A stretch of 64,000 nt of DNA from Parapedobacter koreensis (GTDB lineage Bacteria; Bacteroidota; Bacteroidia; Sphingobacteriales; Sphingobacteriaceae). Made by a program: the position numbers and the translations under genes. The notes under the pieces are model-generated. The model did no database searches and had not been told where the DNA came from. It worked only from the letters and a program-made list of their open reading frames with translations. Location of the stretch: positions 186,001 to 250,000 of the forward strand of contig NZ_FNZR01000001.1 of the NCBI RefSeq assembly GCF_900109365.1, given 5' to 3'. The first letter of the stretch is position 1, and every line of letters begins with the position of its first letter. This document shows, piece by piece, positions 53,490 through 64,000 of the stretch.

Positions 53490-53503
53490 CAGTCCAAAAT
53501 TAA

Positions 53504-55059
<1,556 letters not shown>

Positions 55060-55060
<1 letters not shown>

Positions 55061-55308
55061 TGAAGCTTACAATCATTACCCCGGATAAGCCCATTTTCGA
55101 AGGTGAAGTCACATCCGTGACGGTACCCGGCACAGCAGGTTCCTTTGAAGTGTTAGAGAACCATGCCCCAATCGTATCCACGTTGGAAGACGGAAAAGTC
55201 ATTATCCGAACCGGCAAAAGCGAAGAGATTATTAACATCATTGGTGGTGTTGTGGAAGTCATTCGCAACAAGGTCACCGTGCTCGCCGAGGGAATAACAA
55301 CGTCATAA
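55060..55308 (+). CDS. atpC: F1 ATP synthase subunit epsilon
   Basis: An 82-residue epsilon subunit: KLTIITPDKPIFEGEVTSVTVPGTAGSFEVLENHAPIVSTL matches the N-terminal beta-sandwich, followed by the short INIIGGVVEVIRNKVTVLAEG. It lacks the long C-terminal helical pair seen in E. coli, as is common in Bacteroidota. Its ATG shares one base with the atpD stop (TAATG), so the two are translationally coupled. An intrinsic terminator follows. Confidence 0.95.
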
Positions 55309-55333
55309 AAAAAATAAAAAAACAACGAACAGA

Positions 55334-55368
55334 GCCTCCCGGTAAGCATCATCGGGGGGCTTTTTTTT
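55334..55368 (+). terminator. Intrinsic terminator after atpC
   Basis: GCCTCCCG pairs with CGGGGGGC (one G-U) around an 11-nt loop, followed by eight T. It closes the atpD-atpC operon. Confidence 0.9.
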
Positions 55369-55447
55369 GACAACTTTTTGACAACTTTTCAGCCCGTTGG
55401 ATCCGTTTTACGCAGAATTTGCCCAAGCTTTGTACCTTCACACTAAA

Positions 55448-55483
55448 ATGAACCGAATACCAAAATTGATTTTAGTATATTAA
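55448..55483 (+). promoter_or_regulatory. Candidate leader peptide of the branched-chain amino acid operon
   Basis: A short ORF, MNRIPKLILVY, has five Ile/Leu/Val codons in eleven and lies in the 402-nt AT-rich gap upstream of ilvE. A -7-like TACCTTCA is just upstream (about 55432). Such codon content is what a ribosome-mediated attenuator of an ilv operon needs. I do not see a strong GC-rich terminator/antiterminator pair between it and ilvE, so attenuation is only a possibility. The gap also has a tandem TTTTTGACAAC repeat (about 55366-55388). Confidence 0.35.
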
Positions 55484-55710
55484 TAAAACAATATAATTCT
55501 AAAATCACATATATAAATGAAATAAAAATTTGAAAATACAATAAATACAGAATTTTATTATTTTTTTAAAAAACACGGAGTAGCTATTGCCTGTTAAAAA
55601 GAAAGATCCTACCTTGATAAAGTCAAAAAAAGACAAGAACCTATAGTGGGTTTGAGAAAGAAATCCGACGGTAAAAAAGGCACAAATAGGCAACGCTCAA
55701 GCAAAGGGAT

Positions 55711-56601
55711 ATGCGATATTTCGGCAACGATACATGGGTCTATCTGGACGGCGAATTCGTGAAAGCCGACAGCACGAAAGTGGACTTTTTCAGCCAATCG
55801 CTACATTATGGGTATTCAGCCATTGAGGGCATACGGGCGTATAACACGCACAACGGCACCCGTCTCTTTAAAGCGGAGCCGCACTATGATCGGCTCCGCC
55901 GATCATGTGAGCTCGTAGGGATTGCATTCCCCTGGAAAACCGACGATCTCGTAGCGAAAACCTACCAACTGCTGGACAAGAATAACCTGAGAAGTGCGTA
56001 CGTAAGGCCATTGGTCACCACAGGCCACAACATGTATCTGACACCGGCCACGGAATCAAGTATCATTATTGCTGCCTGGGAGTGGGGGCCTTTTCTTGGT
56101 ACGGATCTTATCCGGGTATCCTTGTCTCCACATCAACGGCCAAATCCCAACTCCATCCCCCCCGATGCCAAAATCGCAGGTCAATATGTGGCTTCCATTG
56201 TCGCGACTACCGAAGCTACCAAACGGGGATTTGATGAGGCCATCCTGCTGGATAGCAACGGCTACGTGGCACAGGCGTCAAGCAACAACCTATTCATCGA
56301 AAAGGACGCAACGTTGTATACGCCTTCCGTAGGGCATATTTTTCCGGGCATTACCCGGCAGACCGTGTTGGAACTCGGCAAGGCCCTTAATATCGACATC
56401 GTAGAGAAACCACTTTCGCCAGAAGATTTATTGGCTGCCGACAGCGCCTTCCTTACCGGTACTGCCACGGGCATTGTGGGTATCGCAGCGGTAGACGGCA
56501 CGGTCTTCCCCGAGAATTGGGTGGATACACTCGGTGCCACCATACAACGGGCCTATAAAAACCTGACATTGGAAAAAGAAAATTATCAAGTGATTATATA
56601 A
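55711..56601 (+). CDS. ilvE: Branched-chain amino acid aminotransferase
   Basis: A 296-residue PLP-dependent class IV aminotransferase: [90 protein letters not shown] and [17 protein letters not shown]. It transfers the amino group in the last step of Ile, Val and Leu synthesis. It is first in the ilv operon, 2 nt before ilvD. Confidence 0.95.
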   Translation: MRYFGNDTWVYLDGEFVKADSTKVDFFSQSLHYGYSAIEGIRAYNTHNGTRLFKAEPHYDRLRRSCELVGIAFPWKTDDLVAKTYQLLDKNNLRSAYVRPLVTTGHNMYLTPATESSIIIAAWEWGPFLGTDLIRVSLSPHQRPNPNSIPPDAKIAGQYVASIVATTEATKRGFDEAILLDSNGYVAQASSNNLFIEKDATLYTPSVGHIFPGITRQTVLELGKALNIDIVEKPLSPEDLLAADSAFLTGTATGIVGIAAVDGTVFPENWVDTLGATIQRAYKNLTLEKENYQVII

Positions 56602-56603
56602 CG

Positions 56604-58301
56604 ATGCTAACCGAACAAACAACAACGCTGAACAAATACAGCAAGGTACTTACGCAAGACAAAACCCAGCCTGCTGCCCAGGCAATGCTTTATGGCATAG
56701 GGTTAACCGATGACGATATGCAAAAAGCCCAGGTGGGCATTGCCAGTATGGGCTACGATGGCAACACCTGCAACATGCACCTCAATGACCTCGCCAAAGT
56801 GGTCAAGGAAGGCGTATGGGCCAATAACCTGGTGGGTCTCGTCTTCAATACCATCGGCGTGAGCGACGGGATGAGCAACGGTACCGACGGCATGCGCTAT
56901 TCGCTGGTAAGCCGTGATATCATTGCGGACAGCATTGAAGCCATCTGCGGCGGCCAATATTACGACGGGATCATCGCCATCCCCGGTTGTGATAAAAACA
57001 TGCCGGGCTCCATCATGGCGATGGGTCGCCTCAATCGGCCTGCCATTATGGTATACGGCGGCACTATTGCACCCGGCCACTATAAGGGCCAGGACCTCAA
57101 CATCATCTCTTCATTCGAAGCACTTGGACAAAAGATAGCTGGAAACCTATCGGAAGAAGACTTTATTGGCATCGTCAAAAACAGTTGCCCCGGTGCCGGT
57201 GCTTGCGGTGGCATGTATACGGCAAACACGATGGCTGCCGCTATCGAAGCATTGGGCATGAGTCTCCCCTACTCGTCTTCCAACCCCGCGGTGAGTGAGG
57301 AAAAACGCAAAGAATGCCTCGAAGCCGGAAAGTATATCCACATCCTGCTCGAACGGGACATCAAGCCTTCAGACATTATGACACGGGAAGCCTTTGAAAA
57401 TGCCCTGCGTGTCATCATTGTGCTCGGTGGAAGCACCAACGCGGTGCTGCATTTCATTGCCATTGGTAAAAGCGTGGGCATCAACATTACACAGGACGAC
57501 TTCCAACGGATGAGTGACACCACGCCCGTGCTGGCAGACTTCAAGCCCAGCGGCAAATACCTCATGCAGGATCTGCACCAATACGGTGGCGTGCCTGCCG
57601 TGATGAAATACCTCCTCAATGAGGGTTTGCTCCATGGCGATTGCCTGACGGTGACCGGGCAGACCTTGGCAGAAAACCTGTCGGGTGTAACCCCGATTAA
57701 TGAAATCGACCAACCCATTGTGCAAACACTGGACAACCCCATCAAGCCAACAGGCCACCTACAGATCCTTTATGGCAATTTGGCCGAAAAGGGCAGCGTG
57801 GCCAAAATATCGGGCAAAGAGGGCGAACGTTTCGTAGGCCCCGCCCGTGTATTCGACGGGGAAAAAGATCTGATTGCCGGCCTTGCTTCCGGCCGTGTAA
57901 AGCGCGGCGATGTGGTGGTCATTAAAAATGAAGGGCCCAAAGGTGCACCCGGCATGCCGGAAATGCTGAAGCCTACTTCGGCCATCATCGGCGCAGGATT
58001 GGGAAAAAGTGTGGCGCTCATCACCGACGGCCGCTTCAGCGGCGGAACACACGGGTTTGTGGTGGGGCACATTACGCCAGAAGCCTATGAAGGTGGGCTT
58101 ATTGGCTTGGTAGCGGATGATGATGTGATCATCATCGATGCGGTAAACAACGCCATCACCCTTCAGGTGTCCGATGAGATCATCGCCGAACGCCGGGCAA
58201 AATGGCAAAAACCAACGCTGAAAGTAACCAAAGGGGTGCTCTACAAATATGCAAAGACAGTAGCTGACGCCGCCGCTGGCTGCGTGACGGACGAGTGTTA
58301 G
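56604..58301 (+). CDS. ilvD: Dihydroxy-acid dehydratase
   Basis: A 565-residue Fe-S dehydratase: Cys motifs [29 protein letters not shown] and [18 protein letters not shown] bind the cluster, and the end has [22 protein letters not shown]. It dehydrates 2,3-dihydroxy-3-methyl(iso)valerate to the 2-keto acids of Val and Ile. It follows ilvE directly; an 81-nt gap with a short direct repeat separates it from ilvB. Confidence 0.96.
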   Translation: MLTEQTTTLNKYSKVLTQDKTQPAAQAMLYGIGLTDDDMQKAQVGIASMGYDGNTCNMHLNDLAKVVKEGVWANNLVGLVFNTIGVSDGMSNGTDGMRYSLVSRDIIADSIEAICGGQYYDGIIAIPGCDKNMPGSIMAMGRLNRPAIMVYGGTIAPGHYKGQDLNIISSFEALGQKIAGNLSEEDFIGIVKNSCPGAGACGGMYTANTMAAAIEALGMSLPYSSSNPAVSEEKRKECLEAGKYIHILLERDIKPSDIMTREAFENALRVIIVLGGSTNAVLHFIAIGKSVGINITQDDFQRMSDTTPVLADFKPSGKYLMQDLHQYGGVPAVMKYLLNEGLLHGDCLTVTGQTLAENLSGVTPINEIDQPIVQTLDNPIKPTGHLQILYGNLAEKGSVAKISGKEGERFVGPARVFDGEKDLIAGLASGRVKRGDVVVIKNEGPKGAPGMPEMLKPTSAIIGAGLGKSVALITDGRFSGGTHGFVVGHITPEAYEGGLIGLVADDDVIIIDAVNNAITLQVSDEIIAERRAKWQKPTLKVTKGVLYKYAKTVADAAAGCVTDEC

Positions 58302-58319
58302 GAAAAGTCGAAGGTCGCA

Positions 58320-58351
58320 ATACGCAGTACGCCATACACTATACGCAGTAC
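58320..58351 (+). repeat. Direct repeat ATACGCAGTAC between ilvD and ilvB
   Basis: ATACGCAGTAC occurs at 58320-58330 and 58341-58351, 21 bp apart, with a related CATACACTATAC between. This simple repeat sits in the only larger gap of the ilv operon before ilvN. It may be a genome-wide intergenic repeat. Confidence 0.45.
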
Positions 58352-58382
58352 CAATAAGCAGGAAACAAAAATACAGAAAACG

Positions 58383-60131
58383 ATGAATACGCTGGAAATC
58401 ACAACAAACATCGCATCATCTCAACAGGAAGAAAAGGCAACAACACAATTAAGCGGTTCGCAAGCGGTGCTTGAGGCGTTGTTGGCAGAAGGTGTGGATA
58501 CCATATTCGGTTATCCGGGTGGAGCTATCATGCCGATATATGACGCGCTGTACGACTACAATGACAGGCTCAAGCACATCCTTGTGCGCCATGAGCAAGG
58601 CGGCGTCCATGCCGCTCAGGGTTATGCGCGTACGTCAGGCCGCGTGGGTGTGGTATTCGCAACCAGTGGTCCCGGTGCCACCAACCTGGTGACCGGATTA
58701 GCGGATGCGCAGATTGATAGCAATCCCATCGTCTGCATAACGGGCCAAGTGTTTGCCCATCTATTGGGCACCGATGCTTTCCAGGAAACGGATGTCATCA
58801 ACATCACCACACCCGTGACCAAATGGAATTACCAGGTGACGGACGCCTGTGAAATCCCTACAGCACTGGCCAAGGCCTTCCATATTGCCCGAACGGGCAG
58901 GCCGGGGCCGGTATTGATAGATATTACGAAAAATGCACAGCTCCAACTGTTTGCATACGAAGGGTATAATGTGTGTAACCATATCCGCAGCTACCGGCCG
59001 AAACCCATCGTACGGAAAGAATATGTCGAACAGGCGGCGGCACTCATCAACGAAGCACAGAAACCATTTGTGCTTTTTGGACAGGGTGTCATCCTGGGCA
59101 AGGCGGAAGCCGATTTGAAGGCTTTTATTGAAAAAGCGGGAATCCCCGCCGCCGCCACAGTGATGGGCCTCAGCGCGTTGGAAACCGACCACCCATTGCA
59201 TGTAGGCATGCTGGGCATGCACGGCAATTATGCGCCAAACGTGCTGACCAACGAATGTGACGTCCTTATCGCTATTGGGATGCGTTTCGACGACCGCGTG
59301 ACAGGCCGATTGGATAAATACGCCAAACAGGCCAAGGTCATCCACCTTGACATCGACCCCGCCGAGATCGATAAAAATGTAAAAGCTACGGTGCCGGTAT
59401 GGGGTGATTGCAAAGAGACGCTCCCCTTGCTCACCAAGCTGGTAGCACACAGGGAGCATACCGAATGGCTAGCCCGCTTCCGCCAGCTGGAGCAGGAAGA
59501 AATCAATGAGGTCATCCATGAAGAACTGAACCCTACAACGGACGTCATGACCATGGGTGAAGTCATCAAAATACTGAATGAGCTTACCGGCGGCGACGCA
59601 GTGATCGTGACTGACGTGGGCCAACACCAGATGGTAGCCTGCCGCTATGCGAAGTTCAACCGATCAAAGAGCAATGTCACCTCCGGCGGGCTCGGTACCA
59701 TGGGCTTTGGATTGCCTGCCGCTATAGGTGCTTGGCACGGTACCCCTGATAGGACGGTAGTGGCCATCATCGGCGATGGCGGCATCCAGATGACCATCCA
59801 GGAATTGGGTACCATCATGCAGTTCGGCGCCAAAGTGAAGATACTTATCCTCAACAACTCCTTTCTGGGAATGGTGCGCCAATGGCAACAACTCTTCCAT
59901 GACAAACGGTACTCGTTTGTAAACATCACCAGCCCCGATTTCGTGACGGTGGCCAAGGGCTATAATATCCCCGGGCGTAGCGTCAAGGAGCGTAGCGATC
60001 TCCAACAAGCCTTGCAGGAGATGGTCGATCACGACGGTGCTTTTTTGCTTGAAGTGATGGTGGGCAAGGAAAACAATGTGTTCCCAATGGTACCACAAGG
60101 TAGCAGCGTGTCGGAAATACGATTAAAATAA
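58383..60131 (+). CDS. ilvB: Acetolactate synthase large subunit
   Basis: A 582-residue ThDP enzyme: FGYPGGAIMPIYDALYD and VRHEQGGVHAAQGYAR (activating Glu), the FAD/middle domain, and the ThDP-binding IIGDGGIQMTIQELGTIMQF...NNSFLGMVRQWQ. It condenses pyruvate with pyruvate or 2-ketobutyrate, the first common step of Val/Leu and Ile synthesis. The catalytic partner is regulated by IlvN, encoded after the intervening methyltransferase gene. Confidence 0.96.
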   Translation: MNTLEITTNIASSQQEEKATTQLSGSQAVLEALLAEGVDTIFGYPGGAIMPIYDALYDYNDRLKHILVRHEQGGVHAAQGYARTSGRVGVVFATSGPGATNLVTGLADAQIDSNPIVCITGQVFAHLLGTDAFQETDVINITTPVTKWNYQVTDACEIPTALAKAFHIARTGRPGPVLIDITKNAQLQLFAYEGYNVCNHIRSYRPKPIVRKEYVEQAAALINEAQKPFVLFGQGVILGKAEADLKAFIEKAGIPAAATVMGLSALETDHPLHVGMLGMHGNYAPNVLTNECDVLIAIGMRFDDRVTGRLDKYAKQAKVIHLDIDPAEIDKNVKATVPVWGDCKETLPLLTKLVAHREHTEWLARFRQLEQEEINEVIHEELNPTTDVMTMGEVIKILNELTGGDAVIVTDVGQHQMVACRYAKFNRSKSNVTSGGLGTMGFGLPAAIGAWHGTPDRTVVAIIGDGGIQMTIQELGTIMQFGAKVKILILNNSFLGMVRQWQQLFHDKRYSFVNITSPDFVTVAKGYNIPGRSVKERSDLQQALQEMVDHDGAFLLEVMVGKENNVFPMVPQGSSVSEIRLK

Positions 60132-60137
60132 GCGGAC

Positions 60138-60923
60138 ATGGGCGCTATAAGAACCGAAACGAGTAGCTTAACCATCCACTGGAATCCGGATCTGTACGAT
60201 ACAAGCCACGGCTTTGTATCCCAGTACGGTGAAGACCTCGTAGCCCTGTTGAAGCCTCAGCAGGGTGAACGCATCCTGGACTTGGGCTGCGGCAGTGGGC
60301 AGTTGACGCATGAAATCAGCCTATCCGGAGCCCGGGTGACTGGCATTGATAATTCGGAAAGCATGATCAAAAAGGCGCAAGCTACTTACCGCAATGTACA
60401 GTTTGTGCAGGCATCGGCTACCGAATACCTATCAGTGTTACCGTTTGATGCGGTTTTTTCAAATGCCGCACTTCACTGGATACTGGAGAAGGAAAAGGCT
60501 GTGGCCAAGATGGCCGCCAACCTGGCAACAGGCGGAAGGTTGGTGCTGGAGATGGGCGGAGCTGGCAATGTGGCCGGGATTACCACGGCCCTGAAACAGA
60601 CCCTTTCAACATACGGCTACACCCACCAGGCCCATACCGTGCAATGGTACTTCCCTACCCTCGGGGCATATTGCTCCTTATTGGAAGAACATGGGTTCAG
60701 GGTAAATTTCGCCTCGCATTTTGACCGCGAAACGGAGCTGAAAGACAATGAAAATGGCATCAAGGACTGGTTGCGCATGTTTGCCGTTTCTTACCTGGAC
60801 GGCGTCACTGATACCGATAGCATCCTGGAAGAGGTACAGCAACGCCTATACCCCACACACTTCCGCGATGGAAAATGGTATGCAGATTATAAACGGCTGC
60901 GCATATTGGCCACAAAAAATTAA
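60138..60923 (+). CDS. SAM-dependent methyltransferase inside the ilv operon
   Basis: A 261-residue class I methyltransferase: ERILDLGCGSGQLTHEISLSGARVTGIDNSESMI (motif I and post-I) and FDAVFSNAALHWILEKEKAVAKMA (motif IV region) resemble trans-aconitate methyltransferase/UbiE-like enzymes. The substrate is unknown. It is 6 nt after ilvB and 19 nt before ilvN, so it is transcribed with the pathway but is not one of its known enzymes. Confidence 0.88.
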   Translation: MGAIRTETSSLTIHWNPDLYDTSHGFVSQYGEDLVALLKPQQGERILDLGCGSGQLTHEISLSGARVTGIDNSESMIKKAQATYRNVQFVQASATEYLSVLPFDAVFSNAALHWILEKEKAVAKMAANLATGGRLVLEMGGAGNVAGITTALKQTLSTYGYTHQAHTVQWYFPTLGAYCSLLEEHGFRVNFASHFDRETELKDNENGIKDWLRMFAVSYLDGVTDTDSILEEVQQRLYPTHFRDGKWYADYKRLRILATKN

Positions 60924-60942
60924 ACGATAGCAAATTAAAGTC

Positions 60943-61533
60943 ATGGAAAAGCAGGAATATACCATCACACTTTATACGGAGAACAGCATCGGCATGATCG
61001 GCCGCATCTCCACCATCTTTTCACGACGCAAGATCAACATTGAGAGCCTCAATACATCTCCATCAGAAGCGGAAGGCATCCATCGCTTTACCATTGTGAT
61101 CCATGAAACGGAAGATGTGGTACGCAAACTCTGCCGCCAGATTGAAAAGCAGGTGGAGGTACTAAAGGCATACTACAACACAAACGATGAGGTCATCTGG
61201 CAGGAACAGGCGCTGTATAAAGTGCCGACGGAAATCGTGACCCAAAAGGCTCCTGTAGAACGGCTCCTGCGGCAATATGGTGCAAGTGCCGTGGTCATAC
61301 GCAATGATTATACGGTATTCGAAACCGCGGGGCACCGGGAGGAAATCGATGCGCTTACAGAAGCATTGGCGGAATACAACCTCATCGAGTTTGTACGCAG
61401 TGCCCGGATTGCCATCATCAAGGATAGTGAAGGCTTCCACAAAAAGCTTAAAGAGTTTGAGGAAGCCGAACCTGCTGCAGAAGTCGTGGAAAACAGGTAC
61501 CTCGACAAACAGGATAAAGTATTTACGATGTAA
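60943..61533 (+). CDS. ilvN: Acetolactate synthase small (regulatory) subunit
   Basis: A 196-residue regulatory subunit with an N-terminal ACT domain (YTITLYTENSIGMIGRISTIFSRRKINIESLN) that binds valine for feedback control in the family, and a C-terminal domain from about residue 80. It ends in an acidic tail (EEAEPAAEVVENRY). It associates with the IlvB subunit. The DinB-like gene follows after 6 nt. Confidence 0.93.
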   Translation: MEKQEYTITLYTENSIGMIGRISTIFSRRKINIESLNTSPSEAEGIHRFTIVIHETEDVVRKLCRQIEKQVEVLKAYYNTNDEVIWQEQALYKVPTEIVTQKAPVERLLRQYGASAVVIRNDYTVFETAGHREEIDALTEALAEYNLIEFVRSARIAIIKDSEGFHKKLKEFEEAEPAAEVVENRYLDKQDKVFTM

Positions 61534-61539
61534 GCCCAA

Positions 61540-62016
61540 ATGGAACAACACATCATCTTTGACTATATCAAACAGACCAGGGCGGTGTTCGTCCAATTGC
61601 TGGAACAACTGAGTCTGGAGGAAATCAATAAAATACCCCAGGGATTCCGGAACAATATCGGATGGAATTTTGGCCACATCGTGGTGAGTACACCCGGGCT
61701 TTGCTATCGGCGCACACAAGTGATGCCTGCTTATGACATCCCTTTCGCCAGCGATTATGGAAAAGGCACCAAGCCCGAAAGGTGGATAGGCGCAGCAGAA
61801 TTGGATACCCTGAAAGGGCAGCTTGTTTCATCCATCCAACAGATTGAAACGGACTACAACAACGGGGTATTTGCCCGCATCAGCCCTTATGCCACATCCA
61901 CTTACGGCCTGGAAATAAACACGATTGAAGAAGTTTTTACCGCCACATTGGCGCATGACAATCTCCACTATGGATACGCCATGGCCATCAGACGGGCACT
62001 GGTCGGAAGTAGTTAA
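61540..62016 (+). CDS. DinB-like family protein inside the ilv operon
   Basis: A 158-residue DinB/YfiT-type four-helix protein: FDYIKQTRAVFVQLLEQLSLEEINKIPQGFRNNIGWNFGHIVVS (first metal-binding His) and FTATLAHDNLHYGYAMAIRR (later His residues). Members are metal-dependent thiol transferases or of unknown function. It lies between ilvN and ilvC, 6 nt after ilvN. I see no pathway reason for it here. Confidence 0.88.
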   Translation: MEQHIIFDYIKQTRAVFVQLLEQLSLEEINKIPQGFRNNIGWNFGHIVVSTPGLCYRRTQVMPAYDIPFASDYGKGTKPERWIGAAELDTLKGQLVSSIQQIETDYNNGVFARISPYATSTYGLEINTIEEVFTATLAHDNLHYGYAMAIRRALVGSS

Positions 62017-62104
62017 AAAAAATCGTACCTTAGCAATGCATTTCCAAACGTGCTTGCTATTATAAATCAACAGTTTAAATAAGTAAAAAAACAAAAAGCA
62101 GAAA

Positions 62105-63163
62105 ATGGCAAAAATCAATTTTGGGGGAGTCGTGGAAAACGTGGTAACCCGTGAAGAATTTCCTTTGGAAAAAGCTCAGGAAGTACTGAAGAATGAAACC
62201 GTAGCGGTCATCGGATACGGTGTACAAGGCCCTGGACAAGCATTGAACCAGAAAGATAATGGCATTAATGTCATCATTGGCCAGCGGAAAGATTCAAAAA
62301 CATGGGACAAAGCTGTTGCTGATGGCTGGGTACCTGGTGAAACGTTGTTTGAAATCGAAGAGGCCCTTGAAAAAGGAACCATTATTTGTTACCTGCTGAG
62401 CGACGCTGCACAGATTGCGTTGTGGCCAACAGTAAAGGAGCACCTCACCGCAGGCAAGGCCCTATATTTCTCACACGGATTTGGCATCACCTTCAACGAG
62501 CAAACGGACATCATCCCACCTGCCGACGTGGATGTGTTCCTTGTAGCACCCAAAGGATCGGGTACTTCGCTGCGCCGCATGTTTCTCGAAGGGCGTGGAC
62601 TCAATTCCAGCTTTGCCATCTACCAAGATGCTACCGGTAAAGCACGTGACCGCGTCATTGCACTTGGCATTGCCGTAGGCAGCGGTTACTTGTTCGAGAC
62701 CGATTTCAAGAAAGAGGTATATTCCGACCTCACCGGCGAACGCGGCACACTGATGGGTGCCATCCAAGGCATCTTTGCCGCACAATACCAGGTGCTCCGC
62801 GACAAAGGGCACTCCCCTTCCGAGGCGTTCAACGAAACCGTGGAAGAGCTCACGCAGTCGTTGATGCCGTTGGTAGCCGAAAACGGCATGGATTGGATGT
62901 ACGCCAATTGTTCTACCACGGCACAGCGCGGTGCATTGGACTGGTGGAAGAAATTCCGCGATGCTACCGCTCCGGTCTTTAAAGAACTTTACGAAAGCGT
63001 TGCTTCCGGCAAGGAATCACAACGCTCCATCGATAGCAATAGCCAACCGGATTACCGGGTAAAACTGGAAGAGGAGCTGAAAGAGCTTCGGGAAAGTGAA
63101 ATGTGGCAGGCAGGAGCCGCAGTGAGGAGCTTGCGTCCTGAAAACCAGCCTTCGGAAGTTTAA
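62105..63163 (+). CDS. ilvC: Ketol-acid reductoisomerase
   Basis: A 352-residue NADPH-dependent enzyme: Rossmann motif VAVIGYGVQGPGQALN, FSHGFGITF, VAPKGSGTSLRRMF, and the catalytic domain with DLTGERGTLMGAIQGIF and ENGMDWMYANCSTTAQRGALDW. It converts acetolactate to 2,3-dihydroxy-isovalerate (and the Ile analogue). GYGVQGPGQA replaces the more usual GYGSQGHAQA; I recall this form from Bacteroidota. A hairpin separates it from leuA. Confidence 0.95.
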   Translation: MAKINFGGVVENVVTREEFPLEKAQEVLKNETVAVIGYGVQGPGQALNQKDNGINVIIGQRKDSKTWDKAVADGWVPGETLFEIEEALEKGTIICYLLSDAAQIALWPTVKEHLTAGKALYFSHGFGITFNEQTDIIPPADVDVFLVAPKGSGTSLRRMFLEGRGLNSSFAIYQDATGKARDRVIALGIAVGSGYLFETDFKKEVYSDLTGERGTLMGAIQGIFAAQYQVLRDKGHSPSEAFNETVEELTQSLMPLVAENGMDWMYANCSTTAQRGALDWWKKFRDATAPVFKELYESVASGKESQRSIDSNSQPDYRVKLEEELKELRESEMWQAGAAVRSLRPENQPSEV

Positions 63164-63184
63164 TAGCGCTAAAATATCACCAAT

Positions 63185-63211
63185 AGCGGCACTTTCATAA
63201 AAAGTGCCGCT
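63185..63211 (+). terminator. Hairpin between ilvC and leuA
   Basis: AGCGGCACTTT and AAAGTGCCGCT pair perfectly across a 5-nt loop, followed by TATAAAAAA rather than T. It may partly terminate transcription or shield the ilvC mRNA 3' end. Confidence 0.6.
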
Positions 63212-63232
63212 TATAAAAAATAGTGGAAAACC

Positions 63233-64000
63233 ATGTTACACGATCCAAACCGCATATATGTTTTTGACACCACTCTTCGCGACGGCGAACAGGTGCCCGG
63301 CTCGCAGCTGACTACCCCCGAGAAACTCATCATCGGCGAAGCGCTGGAGTCCCTGGGTGTGGACGTCATCGAGGCTGGCTTTCCGATATCCAGTCCGGGA
63401 GATTTCACCAGTGTGGTGGAACTTTCAAAATTGGTCCGCGAACCCGTTATCTGCGCACTTACACGTGCGAATAAAGGCGACATCGACTGTGCGGCGGAAG
63501 CATTGAAGCACGCCAAAAGACCCCGCATCCATACGGGTATCGGATCATCTGATACGCACATCAAATATAAATTCAACAGCACACGCGAAGCTATCCTCGA
63601 ACGGGCTGTGGAAGCTGTGAAATATGCCAAGCGCTTTGTAGAAGACATCGAGTTTTACGCGGAAGACGCCGGTAGGGCTGACAATGAATACCTCGCCCGG
63701 ATGATTGAAGCGGTGATTGCCGCCGGTGCAACAGTCGTCAATATCCCCGATACCAACGGCTATTGCCTGCCCGAGCAGTATGGTGCAAAAATCCGGTTCC
63801 TGAAGGAAAACGTAAAAAATATCGACAACGCCATCATCTCCGTGCATTGCCACAACGACCTCGGACTGGCGACGGCAAATAGCATCGCTGGCCTGCAAAA
63901 CGGGGCAAGGCAAGTGGAATGCACCATCAATGGCATCGGCGAACGGGCTGGCAATACGTCGTTGGAAGAGGTGGTCATGATCCTGAAAACCCATCCATCC
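63233..64000 (+). CDS. leuA: 2-isopropylmalate synthase (partial, runs off right edge)
   Basis: The first 256 codons of Leu[116 protein letters not shown]. The HMGL-like TIM barrel with its metal-binding Asp and HxH motif is intact, and the C-terminal leucine-sensing domain lies outside. It starts leucine synthesis from 2-ketoisovalerate and acetyl-CoA, continuing the ilv operon. Confidence 0.95.
   Translation, partial: MLHDPNRIYVFDTTLRDGEQVPGSQLTTPEKLIIGEALESLGVDVIEAGFPISSPGDFTSVVELSKLVREPVICALTRANKGDIDCAAEALKHAKRPRIHTGIGSSDTHIKYKFNSTREAILERAVEAVKYAKRFVEDIEFYAEDAGRADNEYLARMIEAVIAAGATVVNIPDTNGYCLPEQYGAKIRFLKENVKNIDNAIISVHCHNDLGLATANSIAGLQNGARQVECTINGIGERAGNTSLEEVVMILKTHPS

Noticed and set aside
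62105-63163. GYGVQGPGQA in IlvC as a sign of changed cofactor use
   Set aside because: I recall this variant as normal for Bacteroidota enzymes; no other catalytic residue looks altered.

Overview
The window looks like a chromosome segment of a Bacteroidota bacterium, most likely family Sphingobacteriaceae (a Parapedobacter- or Olivibacter-like genus is my guess, not shown). The reasons are TAnnTTTG-type -7 promoter elements, NVEALA leader peptides with propeller lipoproteins, a CusA-TolC fusion pump, atpD-atpC standing alone, and a rhamnose operon with a fused aldolase/dehydrogenase.

Layout. 1-9.7 kb: two small paralogous Cys-motif membrane proteins, YnfA, a VOC protein, a YceI/DUF2231/lipoprotein operon and a heavy-metal RND efflux operon, then a DUF1801 protein. 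9.8-36 kb: the accessory centre of the window. It holds a transglutaminase-like lipoprotein, a two-component system, four units that each begin with an NVEALA peptide gene (two intact, one without a start codon, one truncated) and continue with propeller-like or thioredoxin-like lipoproteins, and then one tight operon encoding a signal peptidase I, a Wzy/O-antigen-ligase-like TPR membrane protein, an RND adaptor, an RND permease, a TolC protein and a second RND permease. 36-50 kb: a GroES-like protein, a flavin monooxygenase, two GH78-type rhamnosidases and a complete L-rhamnose catabolic set (FMN lactate dehydrogenase-like protein, kinase, isomerase, aldolase-dehydrogenase, RhaT). 50-55.4 kb: a coiled-coil membrane protein, a double-thioredoxin protein, an aldo/keto reductase and atpD-atpC. 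55.4-64 kb: a branched-chain amino acid operon (ilvE, ilvD, ilvB, methyltransferase, ilvN, DinB, ilvC, leuA) running off the right edge.

The best candidate for an undescribed system is 9.8-36 kb. Five copies of a direct repeat, GAWTTG-N5-GAATTG with an 11-bp period, sit upstream of the transglutaminase-like gene, three of the NVEALA units and the signal peptidase/RND operon. An OmpR-type regulator, a class that typically binds such repeats, is encoded among them. This suggests one regulon in which small Cys-containing NVEALA peptides are made, trimmed by a dedicated signal peptidase, possibly oxidised or modified, and exported through a two-permease RND/TolC machine while propeller lipoproteins act at the envelope. 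Gene content, order and repeats are seen; the joint function is inference. The units at about 16-24 kb are visibly more AT-rich than their flanks and carry transposase and gene-fragment relics, so this part has been duplicating and decaying.
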